From contig NZ_CP089518.1 of NCBI RefSeq assembly GCF_025917685.1, positions 4,729,501-4,793,500 on the forward strand: a DNA stretch of 64,000 nt, given 5' to 3'. The notes beneath the pieces were generated by a model. It ran no database searches. It saw only the letters and a list, made by a program, of their open reading frames with translations, and was not told the origin of the DNA. Below, piece after piece: positions 54,750 through 63,585 of the stretch. How positions within the stretch are numbered: the stretch's first letter is position 1; every line of letters begins with the position of its first letter. The position numbers and the translations under genes are program-made. Origin of the DNA: Bacillus cereus. Its GTDB lineage: Bacteria > Bacillota > Bacilli > Bacillales > Bacillaceae_G.

Positions 54750-55211
54750 ATGAAAAAATTACTAGTAACTATAATGTTATCGTTAGGTTTTTTAACTGTT
54801 CCATATATGTCTGCAGAAGCAGCTTCAACTAACGAACAACTTATCGTTGACACGAAATTAAATAAAATGGATTTCTATCAAAATGGAAAGTTTATAAAAA
54901 GCTTCACTGTCGCTACCGGCAAAGTTGCAACGCCTACACCAACAGGTACTTTTCAAGTCGTAAACAAAATTAAAAACCGTCCTTATTATACAGGACATAT
55001 TAAAGGCGGCGATCCACGTAATCCACTCGGTGATCGTTGGCTCGGATTAAATATGGCAGGAACATACGGAACAACATATGCAATTCACGGCACTAATAAT
55101 AATCAGGCGATTGGTAAAGCTACAACACTTGGCTGCATTCGCATGTATAACAATGATATACATTGGTTATTTGAACGCATCCACGATCGTGCCACTGTCA
55201 CTGTAAAATAA
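54750..55211 (+). CDS. Secreted L,D-transpeptidase (YkuD domain)
   Basis: This 153-residue protein has a signal peptide (cleavage near AEAAS, about 25). Its single YkuD domain has the catalytic histidine in IHGTNNN (about 110-116) and catalytic cysteine in TLGCIRM (about 127-133). Such enzymes form 3-3 cross-links in peptidoglycan. It lacks the LysM module of some relatives. The AAGGAGAATATA site precedes the ATG. Confidence 0.9.
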   Translation: MKKLLVTIMLSLGFLTVPYMSAEAASTNEQLIVDTKLNKMDFYQNGKFIKSFTVATGKVATPTPTGTFQVVNKIKNRPYYTGHIKGGDPRNPLGDRWLGLNMAGTYGTTYAIHGTNNNQAIGKATTLGCIRMYNNDIHWLFERIHDRATVTVK

Positions 55212-55232
55212 CCTATGAACCAGATTTACATT

Positions 55233-55258
55233 TAGCCAAGAATTTTATATCTTGGCTT
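55233..55258 (+). terminator. Terminator of the L,D-transpeptidase gene
   Basis: AGCCAAGA / TCTTGGCT followed by TATTTTATTTATT. Confidence 0.75.
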
Positions 55259-55442
55259 ATTTTATTTATTCATTTACAGTAGCGAAACAACTATACTTGC
55301 ATATATAATGAAAGTAGACTGCACTAAATAGCATCGAAACATTGATAAAAACGGATATTAAAATTATACATTTATAAATTTTCCATTGCACACTATAATA
55401 AAACTACTGTGATTCTGAAATATTCAGTTCCAATAAACAATT

Positions 55443-55478
55443 CCCCTTGCTACTTTTATGATTACTTTATAGCGGGGG
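55443..55478 (+). promoter_or_regulatory. Hairpin in the leader region of the two-component system
   Basis: CCCCTTGCTA pairs with TAGCGGGGG across a 17-base loop. It is about 90 bp upstream of the response-regulator start. No clear T-run follows. Between 55259 and 55564 no gene is seen. Confidence 0.35.
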
Positions 55479-55564
55479 CTTATTATATGTATATATAACT
55501 TGAGTCATCCAAAAATGAAGAATTTGAATATTGCAATAAAAAGCGTTATTTAGGAGGTGTTACT

Positions 55565-56230
55565 ATGACGCATATACTGGTGATTGAAGACAACCCAGAT
55601 ATACAAGAACTTATTCGTGAATTTTTAACTGCCCAAAATTTCACCGTTGATGTGGTTGGCGCTGGAACGGAAGGAATTCTTCTTTTCCAAAAAAATTCAT
55701 ACGACCTTGTCCTCCTCGATGTAATGTTACCAGATATAGATGGTTATAGTATTTGTAAAATTATGCGAGGCCAGTCTGATGTACCAATCATTATGTTAAC
55801 AGGCTTACATAATGAAGAAAGTGAAATTAAAGGGTTTGAGTTGGGCGTTGATGATTATATTACGAAACCGTTCCATTACACGGTATTTATTAAACGCGTA
55901 GAAGCTGTATTAAGAAGGACAACAACAAAGGAAGCCCAAACTGCAACCATACTACAATTCCATGAATTGATGTTAAATTCTACAGCATATGCGGCTTATG
56001 TTCATGGCAATCAAATTGAACTAACAACTAAAGAATTTGAGATTATATATACTTTGTTACAAAATCGAGGAAAAGTATTATCAAGAAGTGATTTGTTAAA
56101 TAAGGTATGGGGCTATGAGCATTATGGTGATGTAAGAGTTATAGATACACATATTAAAAATTTAAGAAAAAAATTGGGGATCCCTTATATTAAAACGGTG
56201 AAAGGCATTGGCTACAAAATCGAAGCATAG
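55565..56230 (+). CDS. OmpR/PhoB-family response regulator
   Basis: This 221-residue protein has a receiver with EDN (about 8-10), phospho-Asp in LVLLDVMLPD (about 52) and Lys in YITKPF (about 102), followed by a winged helix ending TVKGIGYKIEA. The AGGAGGTG site precedes the ATG. The kinase gene starts within its last codons. The target genes are unknown. Confidence 0.92.
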   Translation: MTHILVIEDNPDIQELIREFLTAQNFTVDVVGAGTEGILLFQKNSYDLVLLDVMLPDIDGYSICKIMRGQSDVPIIMLTGLHNEESEIKGFELGVDDYITKPFHYTVFIKRVEAVLRRTTTKEAQTATILQFHELMLNSTAYAAYVHGNQIELTTKEFEIIYTLLQNRGKVLSRSDLLNKVWGYEHYGDVRVIDTHIKNLRKKLGIPYIKTVKGIGYKIEA

Positions 56231-57650
56231 TAAGGATAACATCACCAAAAATATTTTCATCAAAACCTTATTGTTTTGTGTTCTTTTATCACTTTGCCTG
56301 TATCAAATTATTTATTTTCTAGCTTTAAACTATGATAAAGAGCATTATGCGAAAAAACCTGAAACTCAAACTGCGGAACATGCGGATTCAGTTACGAAAA
56401 ATGAACAAAATAAAAGAGAAGAAAATAAAGTTGTTTCAGAGGATAGCATCTCAAATTTCCAGTCATCTATTATAGATTTCAAAACACTCTCTACAGCTAT
56501 TAATCATCTTTTGCAACCTAGCCAAACTGCAACCGCAAAAGAAAATGCAGCAAATCTTTCGGAGGAAAGTAACAAAACCGAATTACATACTAAGGCGGAA
56601 CAAACAGCCGCTAACACTACTTCCTTACATACACAAAATGCAGCAAAGAAAACAAATGAAGCACATGATAGTCCAAGTTTAGCAGATGCCTTGCAACAAT
56701 TAGCTCCAAATATTGCTGCAACAATGCTTGCATTATCTCTACTCGGTTCTTTAATTTATGCCAAACTAATTGCCAAACCTTTTCAATATATGAGTGATAC
56801 TTTAAAAGATATTATAAATCTGGACTTTTCAGCTAAACAATCACCTAACAAAAATACAGATCAAACAGATTTCAACTTGCAAGTAGCGGCTTCACAAGTC
56901 CCAACTATTGTGAAGAATCTACATGAAACAAATAAAGATTTACAAAATGAGCTCAAGAAAGAACAACAATTAGAACAATCTCGTAAAGAATTTATGTCTA
57001 TGGTATCCCATGAATTAAAAACACCTATCGCAGCCGTTATGGGACAACTAGATGGCATGATTCACGGAATCGGTGCATACAAAGATAGAGACAAATATCT
57101 AAAACGATCCTACGAGATGATGCAAGATATTAACGTATTAACGGAAAGGATGTCAGAATTATCCAAAATGCAAAATCCTCAATTCAAACCGAATTTAGAA
57201 GTTATTTCACTATCTAACATCATTGAGGACGTTATGAGGAAAGTAGATTATTTTATATCTGTAAAGCAATTAACTGTTCAATCTAACATTAAACAAGATG
57301 TAAAAATTTTAGCTGATCCTAAATTTATTCAAACTGCTATTTTTAATATTATTTCAAATGCAATTCAATATACAATCGATCATCAGCATGTATATATAAA
57401 GCTTTATGAAAAGCCGAACGGTTACGCATTAGAGGTTTTAAATACAGGTTCACAAATTGATGAGGACAAACTCGCTCATTTATTTGAACCTTTCTATCGC
57501 GCTAATCCTGGAAACAGCGGTTTAGTACAAGGTAGCGGTCTTGGATTATATATTGTAAAACAAATACTAGATAAACATCAGTTTCCTTATGGAATACAAA
57601 ACACACCTCAAGGTGTAAAATGCTCAATTGTCTTTCCAAAAGCAATATAA
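56208..57650 (+). CDS. Sensor histidine kinase with large polar extracellular region
   Basis: This 480-residue kinase has helix 1 at about 16-40, then about 125 extracellular residues unusually rich in Ala, Thr, Asn, Gln and Lys (low complexity), and helix 2 at about 170-188. Then come the H-box MVSHELKTPIAAV (about 264-276), N-box IISNAIQYT and G-box GSGLGLYIVKQIL. The likely start is TTG at 56208, 23 bp inside the regulator gene; no ATG lies upstream of the H-box. The disordered sensor suggests interaction with a wall component or another protein. Confidence 0.88.
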   Translation: MATKSKHSKDNITKNIFIKTLLFCVLLSLCLYQIIYFLALNYDKEHYAKKPETQTAEHADSVTKNEQNKREENKVVSEDSISNFQSSIIDFKTLSTAINHLLQPSQTATAKENAANLSEESNKTELHTKAEQTAANTTSLHTQNAAKKTNEAHDSPSLADALQQLAPNIAATMLALSLLGSLIYAKLIAKPFQYMSDTLKDIINLDFSAKQSPNKNTDQTDFNLQVAASQVPTIVKNLHETNKDLQNELKKEQQLEQSRKEFMSMVSHELKTPIAAVMGQLDGMIHGIGAYKDRDKYLKRSYEMMQDINVLTERMSELSKMQNPQFKPNLEVISLSNIIEDVMRKVDYFISVKQLTVQSNIKQDVKILADPKFIQTAIFNIISNAIQYTIDHQHVYIKLYEKPNGYALEVLNTGSQIDEDKLAHLFEPFYRANPGNSGLVQGSGLGLYIVKQILDKHQFPYGIQNTPQGVKCSIVFPKAI

Positions 57651-57731
57651 ACTACTACTATAATTTCATAACCCAAACTCATACTTCGTATGAGTGGCGG
57701 AATTTTGTAGAGTCTCTTACTCTGTTTCGTT

Positions 57732-57767
57732 CGCCCGTTGTCCTTATTAGGATAACGGGCGTTTTTT
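57732..57767 (+). terminator. Terminator after the two-component system
   Basis: CGCCCGTTGTCC / GGATAACGGGCG (one mismatch) followed by six T residues. Confidence 0.85.
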
Positions 57768-57768
57768 A

Positions 57769-57842
57769 TTTATCCCGATTAGTGCGGGATAATAATCAGT
57801 GAAGGATAAACAAAACCCCCACTGATTAAAGTTTCACTTTAT
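57769..57842. repeat. Shortened bcr1-type repeat flanked by TTTAT
   Basis: It begins TTTATCCCG and ends CACTGATTAAAGTTTCAC followed by TTTAT (57838-57842). About half of the 155-bp element at 3418 is missing from the middle. It lies just upstream of the EamA gene. Confidence 0.75.
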
Positions 57843-57858
57843 ATAAGGAGGGTTTCTC

Positions 57859-58776
57859 ATGGAGAAATTTAAGTATTCATTATTAGTTTTATTCGGCGCT
57901 TGTAGCTACGGCGTACTTTCAACTATTTTTAAACTCGGATTCATCGACGGATTTTCAGCACACCAACTACTAGGAGGACAATATGTCTTCGGGTGGATTG
58001 GCCTACTTTTACTCGTTCTTTTCTTTTCACGTCATAAAGTATCAAAAAAACAATTCTTTTCGTTACTAACAGTCGGCACAACCATGAGTATGACAGGTAT
58101 TTTCTATGCTATTTCGGTAGAAGAACTGCCAGCCTCTATCGCTGTCGTTTTACTCTTTCAGTTCACTTGGATTGGTGTAGTCATCGAAGCGATTGCCAAT
58201 CGAATATTCCCAAGCCGTGAAAAAGTTATATCTATTATTATTTTGTTTACTGGTACATTGTTTGCTGGTGGAGTATTTGAAGGACTTGGACAAAACTTTT
58301 CGACGAAAGGTATTATCTTCGGGCTATTAGCTGCCGTCTCTTTCTCATTCTATGTATTTGCAAGCGGGCGCGTCGCTACAGATGTTCCGCCTTATACGAA
58401 AAGCTTTCTTATGACAACCAGTGCTACTCTTATTTTATGTTTATTTTTCCCGCCTACCTTTTTAACGGACGGCGCTTTACAAGCAGGCCTATGGAAATAT
58501 GCTTTCTTCCTTGGACTGTTTGGAGTTATTGTACCTGTCATTTGTTTTTCAATTGGTGTACCGAAAGTCGGAACGGGGCTTGGTACAATATTAGGTGCAG
58601 CTGAATTACCAACAGCAATTATCGCTTCTATTACACTTGTTCATGAAGTTGTATCGCTCATGCAGTGGATAGGAATTGTGTTTATATTACTCGGTATTTT
58701 CACACCACAACTGCTTACTGCTAGGAAAGAAAAAAAGCAGCGTACGATGCATAGTGAACAATACAAGCAAAGTTAA
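57859..58776 (+). CDS. EamA-type DMT superfamily transporter
   Basis: This 305-residue protein has ten predicted helices arranged as two EamA repeats. In each, a proline/glycine-rich early segment (LVLFGACSYGVLSTIFK; FGLLAAVSFSFYVFASGR) precedes a PAS/ELP end (EELPASIAVVLLFQ; AAELPTAIIASI). Such proteins export metabolites or amino acids; the substrate is unknown. The ribosome binding site AAGGAGGG lies about 15 bp after the bcr1-type repeat. Confidence 0.88.
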   Translation: MEKFKYSLLVLFGACSYGVLSTIFKLGFIDGFSAHQLLGGQYVFGWIGLLLLVLFFSRHKVSKKQFFSLLTVGTTMSMTGIFYAISVEELPASIAVVLLFQFTWIGVVIEAIANRIFPSREKVISIIILFTGTLFAGGVFEGLGQNFSTKGIIFGLLAAVSFSFYVFASGRVATDVPPYTKSFLMTTSATLILCLFFPPTFLTDGALQAGLWKYAFFLGLFGVIVPVICFSIGVPKVGTGLGTILGAAELPTAIIASITLVHEVVSLMQWIGIVFILLGIFTPQLLTARKEKKQRTMHSEQYKQS

Positions 58777-58822
58777 AATATGGTGTATAATTTAAAGTAA
58801 GTAATTTTTTTGGGAGGTAGCA

Positions 58823-59077
58823 ATGACTATTTTAAGCATAGTGTGGTTTTCTATTATGTGTATCTTCTTCCTAATACGATACCTGAAAGAAAAGAAATTT
58901 TATGATTTGCTCTTAATTCCTATTTGCATATATGCAGGGGCCGTGAAAACTCCTTTAGTAGAGTACTTAAACTTTAACGATACATTTAAAATAACATATG
59001 ATATTGCAGCTATTATTCTCGTAATCCTTGCTGTACTTTTCTTTTTGAAAGATAAGAAAGAGGGATATACAGCATAA
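58823..59077 (+). CDS. 84-residue membrane protein of unknown function
   Basis: Three predicted short helices (about 2-17, 28-40 and 56-74) and a basic tail (LKDKKEGYTA). GGGAGGT precedes the ATG. It follows the EamA gene by 46 bp and ends in a terminator, so the two may form one unit. No family is recognised. Confidence 0.65.
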   Translation: MTILSIVWFSIMCIFFLIRYLKEKKFYDLLLIPICIYAGAVKTPLVEYLNFNDTFKITYDIAAIILVILAVLFFLKDKKEGYTA

Positions 59078-59080
59078 TAG

Positions 59081-59117
59081 AAAAGGGATGTTCCATGAAT
59101 CAGGAGCATCCCTTTTT
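59081..59117 (+). terminator. Terminator of the 58823 gene
   Basis: AAAAGGGATG / CATCCCTTTTTTT with a 16-base loop. Confidence 0.8.
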
Positions 59118-59305
59118 TTATGCAATATATGCGGTTATATCGATATTTTTTCAACTATATCAATTTAACAACAAAAAGGAGACTATTCGAAAACCCCTTC
59201 TTTTCCACTTCATCACACCATACAAAATCAAATTTCAATTCAAAAAGAACAGGAAATCTCATCCTCCCGCCGAATAAGTATAAGTCCGTAAAAGGAGTGA
59301 TAAAA

Positions 59306-60124
59306 TTGAATCAAAAACAACTAAGCACGATTAATGAAAAAAGCTGGAATACAGCTGCTTATGAAGCTTGGACGAATCGTCACGGCACACCGACAGAATA
59401 TGCAAAAAAAATCATACAAGATCCTGTTCATGAAGTCTCCTACTATTTACCTTACATACAATCTCCAAAAGGAAAGCGTATTATTAATTTGCTCGGATCA
59501 AAAGGCAACAAAGCAGTTGCTCTTGCTCTTTTAGGAGCCGATGTAACAGTTGTTGATATTTCAGCAAGCAATAAAAAATACGCAACCGAACTAGCCGAAG
59601 CGGCTGACGTCTCTATTCATTATATCGTTTCCGATGTACTAGATTTAAATCTATCCCAATCATTTGATATCGTATTACTGGAACTTGGCGTACTCCATTA
59701 CTTCTTAGACTTAAAGCCACTCTTTCATATAATCTCTCACTTACTAAAACAAGATGGGACATTTATACTGCGTGACTATCATCCCGTTTATACAAAATTA
59801 TTAGGAGTAGATCATCCATCATTTCGAGCAAATGGAAATTATTTCGATAAAGAACTGATTGAAGATGATGTTGCTTACAGCACTCTTCTTACAGAAACTC
59901 AGAAAGAGGCTTTACCGAAAACAACCATCCGTCGCTGGACGTTAGGAGAAATTATTACAACGCTCGCGGAAGAGAATTTTAAAATTGAAAAACTAGTTGA
60001 AGAACACGGATCTCATCAAAGGTGGGTCTTCCCCTCTACTGCACCTGAAGGAATTGAAGAACGTATACCCGGTCTATATACATTAATTGCGACAACATGC
60101 AAAAAAGGATCCCTTAACGGATAG
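59306..60124 (+). CDS. Class I SAM-dependent methyltransferase
   Basis: This 272-residue protein starts at TTG (59306), 6 bases after AAAGGAGTGA. The SAM-binding motif I is IINLLGSKGNKAVALALLGA (about 54-73), followed by acidic VVDIS (about 77-81), VSDVLDL and LLELGVLHYF. A C-terminal part recognises the substrate, which is unknown. It is monocistronic, with a long hairpin covering the stop codon. Confidence 0.88.
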   Translation: MNQKQLSTINEKSWNTAAYEAWTNRHGTPTEYAKKIIQDPVHEVSYYLPYIQSPKGKRIINLLGSKGNKAVALALLGADVTVVDISASNKKYATELAEAADVSIHYIVSDVLDLNLSQSFDIVLLELGVLHYFLDLKPLFHIISHLLKQDGTFILRDYHPVYTKLLGVDHPSFRANGNYFDKELIEDDVAYSTLLTETQKEALPKTTIRRWTLGEIITTLAEENFKIEKLVEEHGSHQRWVFPSTAPEGIEERIPGLYTLIATTCKKGSLNG

Positions 60125-60140
60125 GATCCTTTTTTGCATG
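60096..60140 (+). terminator. Long hairpin terminator over the methyltransferase stop codon
   Basis: CATGCAAAAAAGGATCC and its exact complement form 17-bp arms around an 11-base loop, with the T-run inside the right arm. The left arm lies within the last codons; the stop codon begins in the loop. Confidence 0.8.
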
Positions 60141-60279
60141 CTTACGCATATAAGTTGAGGTTGGAGATTACCATAATTCTGTAGAATAGGACACAAGATA
60201 TTTCAACATTTTGTCTCTGACTTACGTCGTCAAAAAGGGGTATGACCAACATAACGAAGAGTAATGTTTTAGTTGATAT

Positions 60280-60294
60280 TGATAATCGTTATCA
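60280..60294. promoter_or_regulatory. Fur box without an adjacent iron-uptake gene
   Basis: TGATAATCGTTATCA differs from the Bacillus 7-1-7 Fur consensus TGATAATNATTATCA at one base. It lies in the 415-bp gap between the methyltransferase and the DUF59 gene, about 250 bp upstream of the latter. A TATAAT box at 60499-60504 is the likely DUF59 promoter. Confidence 0.6.
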
Positions 60295-60541
60295 ACTAAT
60301 TAGAAGTATACATGATGTTATTTCAAATTACAATAGGATTTCTTATTTTTATTTAAGAATTTTTGATATGTAAATGTATACATTTTAATAACATTCACTT
60401 GTACTCATCTGCCCTTTTCCATTATCCGCTATAATTTTTGTTTCTCAGGGAGGAATATTTTTTTGAGCTCATTTCCTGCACTTATCCCGCATATCCGTTA
60501 TAATGAGAACCGATATCATTAATATTTAGGGGGTGCTACAC

Positions 60542-60859
60542 ATGTCACAACAAGCATTTGAAGAAAAGTTATATGCCAACTTAGAAGCTGTTATTGACCC
60601 TGAATTAGGTGTTGATATTATCAATCTCGGATTAGTTTATGACGTTACAGCGGATGAAAATAATAATGCTGTCATTACAATGACGATGACTTCTATCGGT
60701 TGTCCAATGGCTGGCCAAATCGTATCCGACGTTAAGAAAGTATTATCAACGAACATACCTGAAGTAAATGAAATAGAAGTAAATGTTGTATGGAATCCAC
60801 CGTGGACAAAAGAACGTATGTCACGAATGGCAAAAATCGCATTAGGTGTTCGTGATTAA
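60542..60859 (+). CDS. DUF59/MIP18-family metal-sulfur cluster assembly factor
   Basis: This 105-residue protein has the family motifs VIDPELGVDIINLGLVY (about 17-33, including the DPE motif) and MTSIGCPMAG (Cys about 54) and ends in VWNPPWTKERMS. Relatives (SufT, YitW, PaaD) help mature Fe-S proteins. The ATG at 60542 follows TAGGGGG; an upstream GTG three codons earlier is part of that site. The Fur box upstream would fit an iron-related role, but the distance is large. Confidence 0.88.
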   Translation: MSQQAFEEKLYANLEAVIDPELGVDIINLGLVYDVTADENNNAVITMTMTSIGCPMAGQIVSDVKKVLSTNIPEVNEIEVNVVWNPPWTKERMSRMAKIALGVRD

Positions 60860-60865
60860 ATAAGG

Positions 60866-60897
60866 AAAAGACCTGACAATCCAGTCAGGTCTTTTTT
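60866..60897. terminator. Bidirectional terminator between DUF59 gene and neutral protease
   Basis: AAAAGACCTGAC / GTCAGGTCTTTT followed by five T residues on the plus strand. Confidence 0.88.
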
Positions 60898-60903
60898 TTC
60901 TTA

Positions 60904-62553
60904 TTATTTTACTCCTACAGCGTCATAAGCTTTTGTTACAGCTTGTACAGCTTTAGAGTTTTTACCGTATAAATCTTCTGCTGATTGAAGTGCTGCTTGA
61001 CGCATCATTTTAAAGTCAGAGTTTGCAGTTAAATATTTAGTAAGAGCACGGTAATAAATTTTTTCTGTTGCTTCACGGCCCACTCCAGTTACTTTCACAC
61101 CGTAATGAGTGCCGCCATCAGATACTAAATACGCTGCCTTATTATTAATACTACTGTTAATATGAACGCCGCCATTATCAGCTGTTCCAGTATAACGTTT
61201 ATTGTAATGATCTGGGTAACCTTCACCAGGTTTTAATGGATTTGGAATAGATGCTGGATCTTTCAGAGAACGAAGTGCATCACCAGGCTTATCAGGTGTA
61301 TAAATATCAGCACCTAAGTCCCAGCTCTTCTTCTCAACCATGACACCCATAATGTCAGATAACGATTCATTTAACGCACCTGATTCATTTTTATATACAA
61401 GGTTTGCTGTATGCTCAGTTACAGCATGCGTTAATTCGTGACCGATAACATCAAGTCCAGCAGATAATGGAATGAATGTCTTGCCATCGCCATCACCATA
61501 CATCATCTGAACACCGTTCCAAGCTGCGTTATTCCAAGATTCACCTACGTGAACAGTAGAAATAAGTTTCGCACCTTTATCATCGAAAGAGTTACGGTTA
61601 AATGTCTTTTTGTAGTAATCATATACTTTACCTGCATTCACATGCGCATCAACTGCCGCTTTATCTTCGAAGAACTTAGATTTACTTGCAATTTCTTCTC
61701 CTGTATATCCAAGAATTTGTGAGAATAAATTAAACCAGTTTTCATCCATATTCTCTGCATCAAATGTATGGACACCTTGTCCTCGTGTACCATCAAATAA
61801 GTTGAACGCTCCTGTTTTCTTATCTTGAGCAATTTCAAATGATTGTCTAGCGCCTAATACTCCGTAACCAAATCCAGTAATGTTATCTACCGCATTATAT
61901 TTCTCAATAACATTTCCATTTGTTGCATCAACAAAGTAATGCCAATATCCTGGAGCTGGTTTTGAAACCGATGCTTTTACAAGATATGCAAGATAGTATT
62001 GACCATCTTTTTCATACACATATAAATCTTTTTTCACACCATCATAATTCTTTACTTTACCAATCTCTTTCTCAATATTAGCTTTGGCAATCGTTTCTGC
62101 TTGTTCCGCACTAATACTTGCAGATGCAGGAATATTTTTACCCTCTAAATTAGGAATAACTTGCCCGAAGAATGCCTTTACATTATTCTCTTTATCTAGC
62201 GTAACCGTTTGGTCTGAACCATACACAGGAATGTTATTATGTTTCTCAACTAACTTCACATGTGTCGTACCAGATTCAGCATCTTTTTCTTCCCCAACGA
62301 CATTGAAATGTTTGTCAATGTTTCCCGCTAGTTTAAACATATCTTTTTTGCTCTCTAAATATTGAAAGACCGTCTCTTTTTTATCTAGTCCTTCCGGTGC
62401 TTTCCATTCTTCACCTATGTAAGCTGGCGTTTTAAACTCTTGGTGATACTGGATTTTTTGCTCTTCCGCTTGTGTTTTTGTTGCTCCAAATGCCCCAAAT
62501 CCCCCAATAACAACGGATAACGCTAATGCTGATGAAACTACTTGCTTTTTCAA
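60904..62553 (-). CDS. Secreted neutral metalloprotease (bacillolysin, M4)
   Basis: This 549-residue thermolysin-family preproenzyme has a signal peptide (about 1-27), an FTP/PepSY propeptide (to about 230) and a catalytic domain. The catalytic domain has zinc motif VIGHELTHAVTEH (about 362-374), third ligand in GALNESLSDIMG (about 388-399) and active-site histidine in DNGGVHINSSINNKA. I chose the TTG at 62553, 5-8 bases after GGGGAGTG, which gives the signal peptide start seen in Bacillus npr genes. The protein digests extracellular proteins. Confidence 0.92.
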   Translation of the reverse strand: MKKQVVSSALALSVVIGGFGAFGATKTQAEEQKIQYHQEFKTPAYIGEEWKAPEGLDKKETVFQYLESKKDMFKLAGNIDKHFNVVGEEKDAESGTTHVKLVEKHNNIPVYGSDQTVTLDKENNVKAFFGQVIPNLEGKNIPASASISAEQAETIAKANIEKEIGKVKNYDGVKKDLYVYEKDGQYYLAYLVKASVSKPAPGYWHYFVDATNGNVIEKYNAVDNITGFGYGVLGARQSFEIAQDKKTGAFNLFDGTRGQGVHTFDAENMDENWFNLFSQILGYTGEEIASKSKFFEDKAAVDAHVNAGKVYDYYKKTFNRNSFDDKGAKLISTVHVGESWNNAAWNGVQMMYGDGDGKTFIPLSAGLDVIGHELTHAVTEHTANLVYKNESGALNESLSDIMGVMVEKKSWDLGADIYTPDKPGDALRSLKDPASIPNPLKPGEGYPDHYNKRYTGTADNGGVHINSSINNKAAYLVSDGGTHYGVKVTGVGREATEKIYYRALTKYLTANSDFKMMRQAALQSAEDLYGKNSKAVQAVTKAYDAVGVK

Positions 62554-62669
62554 TCTAACACTCCCCATTCCCCTAAAAGTTTTTGACACCTTTATAGATT
62601 TCTGAATATTCCTCCTAATACCTGTTTCCAAAAATTGAGAAAGTTTTTTCTGATAATTCAACGTATAAA

Positions 62670-62700
62670 AAAGAGGACATCTTTTTTCGATGTCCTCTTT
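62670..62700 (-). terminator. Terminator of the pirin gene
   Basis: AAAGAGGACATC / GATGTCCTCTTT with a T-run on the minus strand. It is about 135 bp past the stop, beyond a bcr1-type repeat. Confidence 0.8.
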
Positions 62701-62760
62701 CCTCTAACTTTTCATCCCGTTATTCATATACTGAAAAATCACCACAAATTAAAATCTTAT

Positions 62761-62839
62761 TTTATCCCGCATTAACTGCCCGTAAAAGCCCGATTGGTGT
62801 GGGATGAATACCTCTCCACTGATTAAAGTTTCACTTTAT
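62761..62839. repeat. Shortened bcr1-type repeat overlapping the pirin stop codon
   Basis: It begins TTTATCCCGC, contains GCCCGTAAAAGCCCGATTGG and ends TTTCACTTTAT. The final TTTAT (62835-62839) contains the TTA that is the pirin stop codon read on the minus strand. Confidence 0.75.
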
Positions 62840-63534
62840 TGTATTTTCATTTCAATTGCTAAATAGTGAGATTTCTCTTTTGCTTGAATGTGAACATCCT
62901 CTTCTACAGCCTCCGCTGCATCACGCGTTACGAGTGTTTCACCATTCACAACGCCACTACCTTCAATTTGTACAAGGTATAATTGACGTCCTTCTTGAAC
63001 AGGAAAATGAATTTCTTTACCAGCCTCTAATGATAAAGAATATAAATTTGCATCTTGGTGAATATGAATTGGTGCATCTCCATCAGAAGGAGATACCATA
63101 TGGAACCACTCATTTTCACGTTTACTCCAATCAAATTTAAACTCACCATAGTTCGGTTTATGACCATCACGGTCCGGTAAAATCCAAATTTGCAATAAAC
63201 GTAATGTTTCACTTCCTAAGTTATGCTCACTGTGAAATACACCAGTACCTGCACTCATATATTGAACATGCCCACGCTCAATTGTCCCTCGGTTCCCCAT
63301 ACTATCTTCATGTGTTAATTCACCATCTATAACGTAAGAGATAATCTCCATATCACGATGCGGATGCATATCAAAACCAGTTTGTGCCGCTACTAGATCA
63401 TCGTTAATTACACGCAGTGCTCCAAAGTTCATGTTATCTGGGTTATAGTAATTTGCAAAAGAAAAATGAAAATGTGTATTTAGCCAGCCGTGATTTGCTC
63501 TTCCCATATTTTTATGATCAACTTTTCTAAACAT
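62836..63534 (-). CDS. Pirin family protein (YhhW/quercetinase-like)
   Basis: This 232-residue bicupin has the pirin N-terminal metal site HPHRDMEIISYVIDGELTHED (about 54-74, His and Glu ligands) and the later GTGVFHSEHN (about 97-106). Family members include quercetin dioxygenases and regulators. The ATG at 63534 follows GAGGTGA. It is directly downstream of a MarR gene and an MhqR-like operator, so response to quinone-like electrophiles is inferred. Confidence 0.9.
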   Translation of the reverse strand: MFRKVDHKNMGRANHGWLNTHFHFSFANYYNPDNMNFGALRVINDDLVAAQTGFDMHPHRDMEIISYVIDGELTHEDSMGNRGTIERGHVQYMSAGTGVFHSEHNLGSETLRLLQIWILPDRDGHKPNYGEFKFDWSKRENEWFHMVSPSDGDAPIHIHQDANLYSLSLEAGKEIHFPVQEGRQLYLVQIEGSGVVNGETLVTRDAAEAVEEDVHIQAKEKSHYLAIEMKIQ

Positions 63535-63551
63535 ATCCTTCACCTCATATT

Positions 63552-63567
63552 ATCTCGAATTCGAGAT
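63552..63567. promoter_or_regulatory. MhqR-like operator upstream of the pirin gene
   Basis: The perfect 16-bp palindrome ATCTCGAATTCGAGAT matches the operator recalled for B. subtilis MhqR (ATCTcgaAtTCgAGAT). It lies between the end of the MarR gene and the pirin start, 18 bp before the ATG. Confidence 0.85.
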
Positions 63568-63585
63568 TTATTTTAAAATTTTTTC

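Noticed and set aside
60242..60373. 43-codon open frame starting near 60242
   Set aside because: It runs through the Fur box, has AGGGGT directly against the ATG (spacing too short) and has no recognisable composition.
60464..60523. Possible 19-codon TTG-initiated leader peptide before the DUF59 gene
   Set aside because: GGGAGG lies at acceptable spacing, but the frame overlaps the probable promoter TATAAT at 60499, so it is unlikely to be transcribed with the gene.
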